From an uncultured Lachnospira sp. (GTDB taxonomy: Bacteria > Bacillota > Clostridia > Lachnospirales > Lachnospiraceae): 45,421 bases of DNA. The notes beneath the pieces are model-generated. The model was not told where the DNA came from. It saw only the letters and a program-made list of their open reading frames with translations, and searched no databases. The stretch covers positions 1 to 45,421 of the forward strand of contig CAJUTV010000018.1 in NCBI GenBank assembly GCA_910589305.1, written 5' to 3'. Below, in pieces: positions 41,671 to 45,421 of this stretch (position 1 is the first letter of the stretch; every line of letters starts with the position of its first letter). The position numbers and the translations under genes are program-made.

Positions 41671-42300
41671 TCATAATTGCTGCAATTCACCCTTTTTTAG
41701 ACGAAAAACCAAATCAGCCTGCTTTGCAAGGTCATTAGCGTGTGTTACAACAATTACACATTTTTTCATCTGATGAGCACATTCTTTCAAAATGACTAGT
41801 ATCTCTGCGGCAGTATCTTCATCAAGATTTCCTGTCGGCTCGTCTGCAAGGATAATGCTTGCATCAGACGCTAATGCACGGGCGATTGCCACACGCTGCT
41901 GCTGCCCGCCTGAGAGCTTTAGTACATTTCTTTCTGCTTCTTCTTTCGTAAGTCCTAAACGCTCCAAAATGGGCATTGGTGACCGTTTAGAAATTAGACT
42001 CACATTCTCAGCAGGCGTCATATAATCAATCAAATTATAGCTTTGGAAAATGAATGCCACATTCTTTTTTCGATGCCAAGCAAGTCCTTTTTTCTCTATA
42101 TTTTCTCCTTGAAATAACACTTGACCATCGCATGGGCTATCCAATCCACCAAGCAAAGAAAGCAATGTTGTTTTCCCACATCCAGAAGAACCAAGAATTG
42201 CATACATTTTCCCAACTTCAAATTCGGCAGATATATTTTTAAGAACCATTTTGTTTTTATCATAAAAATATTTAACATTGCATATTTTCAAAACACTCAT
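41671..42300 (-). CDS. ABC transporter ATP-binding protein (LolD/MacB-like)
   Basis: 209 residues. Walker A GSSGCGKTT near residue 38, Q-loop in AFIFQSYN, signature LSGGQQQR near 130, Walker B IILADEPTGNLD and the H-loop in VVTHAND. Energises the FtsX-like permeases encoded upstream in the same direction; such exporters move peptides or lipoproteins, or act as antibiotic sensors. The substrate is unknown. Confidence 0.93.
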   Translation of the reverse strand: MSVLKICNVKYFYDKNKMVLKNISAEFEVGKMYAILGSSGCGKTTLLSLLGGLDSPCDGQVLFQGENIEKKGLAWHRKKNVAFIFQSYNLIDYMTPAENVSLISKRSPMPILERLGLTKEEAERNVLKLSGGQQQRVAIARALASDASIILADEPTGNLDEDTAAEILVILKECAHQMKKCVIVVTHANDLAKQADLVFRLKKGELQQL

Positions 42301-42329
42301 TTAAATATCCTCCTTTCGTATATATGGCA

Positions 42330-43790
42330 TTATTTATATTTTGTAAAAATTATTTTTGGTTTTATACTCATAACAGAAATGCTTGCAATACATATAGAAA
42401 ACAATACAGTCAACAGCTCCATTACATACACTATAACAATCATATCAGCAGATATATTTACTGTTAATTCCTCTACCTTAGGAGCAGAAAAAACAGGAGT
42501 TAAATCAAAGTTATTGACTGAAATGGGTAAATCTGAATGTAGTGGATTCTTTTTCGTTTCCTCTATACTTTGTTTATTTGCCTGTGAAAGCAACAGATAG
42601 CCTACATCATTTGCCACTATATTACTGCAAACATAGGTCATAATAAATACTAGAACAGTAATCAATACCATTTCAGTAACTCGCTGTGTAAGAATCTCCC
42701 ATTTGCTTTTGCCCACTGAAAGCAAGATTCCTGTTTCATACATTCGAGATTTTGCCCAAATACTTAGCAACAAAATCAAAATTCCAATTCCAGCAATGGT
42801 AATCGCCATAATGATGATACAAATCCCGCCATCCATATTGTTTAATGCACTTTCTGCACTCTGATAATTTGTATTGTCTATTTTCATTTTAAAATAGTTC
42901 CAATCAATCGCCTTGTTTTCTTGGATATTCTTGATAATCGAATCCATTTCAGCAGGGTCATTCACACTGAATGTAACTTTTTCATATCCTATGGGGTGCT
43001 CACCAATGGATTTGAGCAACTCATTTAGATATATCAGCAGTGTCCTTGAATCAACAAACACCCAATTTTGTAGCATCTGTCTTTGTGATGTATATTGGTC
43101 TATTTGCTGCTCTTTGCAAATATCAAATATCCCTACAATTTCAAAAACACACATTTGTTTTTCAAGCGGCAAATCAAAACCTGTAACTTCACGATTTATT
43201 TCAAGTGTAAGCATATCACCAAGTTTAATATGATTTTTTTCAGCCAGTTCACGGCTAATAATGGCTTCTCCTAACCCGTCAGCTGTAAACATTTCACCTT
43301 GTGTAATCTCTAAAATTTGATTGGCAAAATAACCACATTGATGCAAAGAAGTCCATCCTTGTATCTGAGCCATATGTGAATTGGGTAAAGAATAGTAATT
43401 TTGCGAATTTTCTATTAAATTGTGATATACTCCATTACCAGATTTTAGGTTTGCTACTACTCCAATATTGGCACTGTACTCAGAAATTCCAGAAGTTTTC
43501 ATAACTTCATCAATAACCGTATGGTCTAAATACTTTCCTACATAATATCCTCCAGTATATTGGTCAGTAGCTTCTACTTCCTGCATATTTGCCAAATTAC
43601 TCATGTCAATTTCCATGTTAAATGTGCCGCCAAATTGCCTGCGCAAATTTGTTGCTGCCAAAGTGGAGGCTTTCAAAACAGCAAACCCAATTAATGCAGA
43701 AGTACAAACTATAAGCAGAACCAAAAAGATAATAAGGCTTTGCTGCCATTTTCGGGAAACATACAAAAAAGCTCTTTTCAAAACACTCAT
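42330..43790 (-). CDS. FtsX-like ABC permease
   Basis: 486 residues. An N-terminal membrane helix (about 16-38), a large extracytoplasmic domain of MacB type (40-320, with GEAIISRELAEKNHIKLGD), and three C-terminal helices near 325-350, 370-395 and 445-465, the FtsX arrangement. The motif GILLSVGKSKWEIL is typical. The ATPase gene follows after 29 bases. Confidence 0.9.
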   Translation of the reverse strand: MSVLKRAFLYVSRKWQQSLIIFLVLLIVCTSALIGFAVLKASTLAATNLRRQFGGTFNMEIDMSNLANMQEVEATDQYTGGYYVGKYLDHTVIDEVMKTSGISEYSANIGVVANLKSGNGVYHNLIENSQNYYSLPNSHMAQIQGWTSLHQCGYFANQILEITQGEMFTADGLGEAIISRELAEKNHIKLGDMLTLEINREVTGFDLPLEKQMCVFEIVGIFDICKEQQIDQYTSQRQMLQNWVFVDSRTLLIYLNELLKSIGEHPIGYEKVTFSVNDPAEMDSIIKNIQENKAIDWNYFKMKIDNTNYQSAESALNNMDGGICIIIMAITIAGIGILILLLSIWAKSRMYETGILLSVGKSKWEILTQRVTEMVLITVLVFIMTYVCSNIVANDVGYLLLSQANKQSIEETKKNPLHSDLPISVNNFDLTPVFSAPKVEELTVNISADMIVIVYVMELLTVLFSICIASISVMSIKPKIIFTKYK

Positions 43791-43801
43791 ATTTTTCTCC
43801 T

Positions 43802-45114
43802 TTAACTCAATGATGAAAATATTTTTTTAGGACTTAAACGCATAAGCCATAAATTTGAAAGAAGTACTGATAAAAATAGCATAATCATTCCACAACCAAA
43901 AGTTGTAACAATTGTTTTAACAGCCAAAGCCATATTTAATTTCATAGCTATATTCCATGCTGTCACTTTACAAACAGCTATGCTCATACAATTCCAACCA
44001 GAAAAACAGAAAGCAAACGATAATATAAAGGAGGTCAAAGCTATGATTATCATTTCACTAAAGTGCTGCACAAGCATTTCAGTCTTTGAAATGCCTATTG
44101 ATAACATGATTCCAATCTCATGTTCACGTGCTTTATGAAAAAGAATTTGTATAAATGACAACACAGCTATACTCATCACACCTATAATTATTAGCAGAAC
44201 ATTCAACAGAACAGTCATATTTAGTAAAGGACTTGATATTTTCTTATATTCTTCAATATCTGCTGTGACTACAAAACACTTCCAGTTTATATCACTGTTT
44301 TTTTGAAGTTCTTGTATTATTGGTATTACCTGTGCAGGGTCATTAACAAAAAAGTCGATATAATCCACACCTTTGGCATCTGTCAGATAACTTGCACTTG
44401 TTATATCAATAAATATACGATTTTCCAATAAATGGACAGGAGCTGCAATATCTATATTCTGCTGTTTTTCTTCTATCTCAAACAGTCCTTTAATTGTGAC
44501 ACCGATTTTTTGTCCTGTACAATTTTCACATGGGGAAAGTTGTATTTTATCTCCAATTTTCCAATCGTTTTGTGCCGCTAAATTTCTGCTGACTAATGCT
44601 GCATATGTATCATCTGCTGTTATATGTCTGCCATCTGACAATTTTAACCGCTCCCTTTGAAAGTCCGTAGAATACAAACTGCTTGTATCAGCTTCAACTG
44701 ATATGAAGTGCATTGCAATAGGGTCATCTTGATATTTACCATTATAGTCAACAAGACTTATATTTTCTTGTATTTGTACATTGTCTTTGATAACAGCATT
44801 ATAAGCGCCAATCTTTTGCGTCCTTTGTATTATGTCTATAATTTTCTCATTTAATGGCTCACCTATATAATTAATAACGATTTGCCCGTCCACTTCACTT
44901 AATTTTACATTTTCTGCGTTATTCATATCTGGAGCAATACGAAAGGGGCTCCGCTTAGGCTTTCTCTCGTTTGTGTAATAGCTAAATTTATTACGCTGCA
45001 TAGCAGCAATCCAGTAACACTAAAAGAGGACAGTAAAAAAATTGTAATACATAAAAGAAGTGATTTTCGTTTTTTGCGGCGTACATATAAATATGCCCGT
45101 TTCCATAACTGCAT
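43802..45114 (-). pseudogene. FtsX-like ABC permease, frameshifted
   Basis: The N-terminal helix (MQLWKRAYLYVRRKKRKSLL, then SSFSVTGLLLCSVIN) is in one frame and stops at 44923. The rest (FRIAPDMNNAENVKLSEVDG, AALVSRNLAAQNDWKIGDKI and the C-terminal FtsX helices with GIMLSIGISKTEML) is in another. The switch falls in GGAGCCCCTTTCG near 44945-44950, a C tract where a base was lost or two gained. An intact protein would have about 440 residues. It may be a real mutation, a phase-variable tract or a sequencing error. Confidence 0.8.
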
Positions 45115-45421
45115 CTTAAAACACCTGCTTTCTGTTGTTCTTTGAATATTTTTCTTCTATTTATTCCTGCAAGCAACAAGCCAAGCTGACATACTAGCAT
45201 ATCCATTTGGCAAATGCTGCAAGAGTCAAAGACTCCAAAACTTGCTATGGGACTTTGATTCACACAACAATAAAAGGATAGCATTTATATGTTTCATCAA
45301 TGTGGAATACATATTTCACTCATGTTTCATCTATTTGTTTTTATAAAATTCTCAAAGCAGTTCCTATAATCAGGACCACCAGCTAAGCTGGTGGTTTGCT
45401 CTGCGGCTATAAGCCTGTGAT
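45115..45421. other. Gene-free stretch with terminal hairpin
   Basis: No gene is supported upstream of the permease. At 45375-45395 ACCACCAGC-TAA-GCTGGTGGT forms a 9-bp hairpin followed by TTTGCT. It is either a terminator for rightward transcription or a hairpin like those at IS200/IS605 ends. The promoter of the ABC operon was not identified. Confidence 0.4.

Noticed and set aside
44991..45284. 97-residue minus-strand frame rich in Cys and aromatic residues
   Set aside because: Overlaps the well-supported permease N-terminus in another frame and the operon leader, has no ribosome site and no protein-like pattern.
1..45421. tRNA, rRNA or CRISPR genes
   Set aside because: None was recognised on either strand by reading; an integration tRNA was not found at the visible borders.

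Overview
The DNA is AT-rich, uses strong GGAGG-type ribosome sites, and its phage genes resemble those of Firmicutes prophages. The likely source is a Clostridia-class gut bacterium, perhaps Lachnospiraceae; this is an inference from gene content, not from a marker gene.

Positions 1-22.7 kb, almost all on the minus strand, hold the late region of a contractile-tailed (PBSX/XKD-type) prophage. Read in the direction of transcription it runs: a sigma-like late regulator, small and large terminase, SPP1-type portal, MuF minor head protein fused to a zincin-like C-terminus, scaffold, major capsid, head-tail connectors, sheath, tube, a tail chaperone with a canonical -1 frameshift site, tape measure, LysM baseplate protein, hub, three baseplate proteins and a tail fibre that runs off the left edge.

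Positions 22.7-31 kb hold the integration module: relics of one tyrosine recombinase, then an integrase (with xis) cut in two. Between its halves lies an insert of about 5.9 kb. The insert carries a 1,422-residue protein with an Mrr-like nuclease domain and a STAND/NACHT-like ATPase (Avs-like), preceded by a two-frame, Fic-like gene with a degenerate active site. This looks like an anti-phage cassette that inactivated the integrase.

Positions 31-35 kb are the early and control region: a replication initiator, a zinc-ribbon gene and an Arc-like gene that all carry in-frame stops, several small ribbon-helix-helix and XRE regulators, and two recognisable operator/promoter switches (33.1 kb and 34.55 kb). 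Several late genes also lack a canonical start codon where homologues are expected to start. Together these point to a decaying prophage.

Positions 35-41.5 kb are a patchwork of accessory DNA: a secreted cysteine-motif protein, an intact Rpn/PD-(D/E)XK gene and three relics of the 3' ends of such genes, a frameshifted FRG-domain gene, a Rha regulator, a fused holin, and a chimera of the integrase 5' end with a tail-fibre 3' end. There is also a compact type I toxin-antitoxin locus of the Fst/par kind at 38.36-38.65 kb. A non-coding block next to it is duplicated at 40.8-41.35 kb with a decayed toxin. From 41.67 kb a host-type ABC exporter operon begins: an ATPase and two FtsX-like permeases, one frameshifted.
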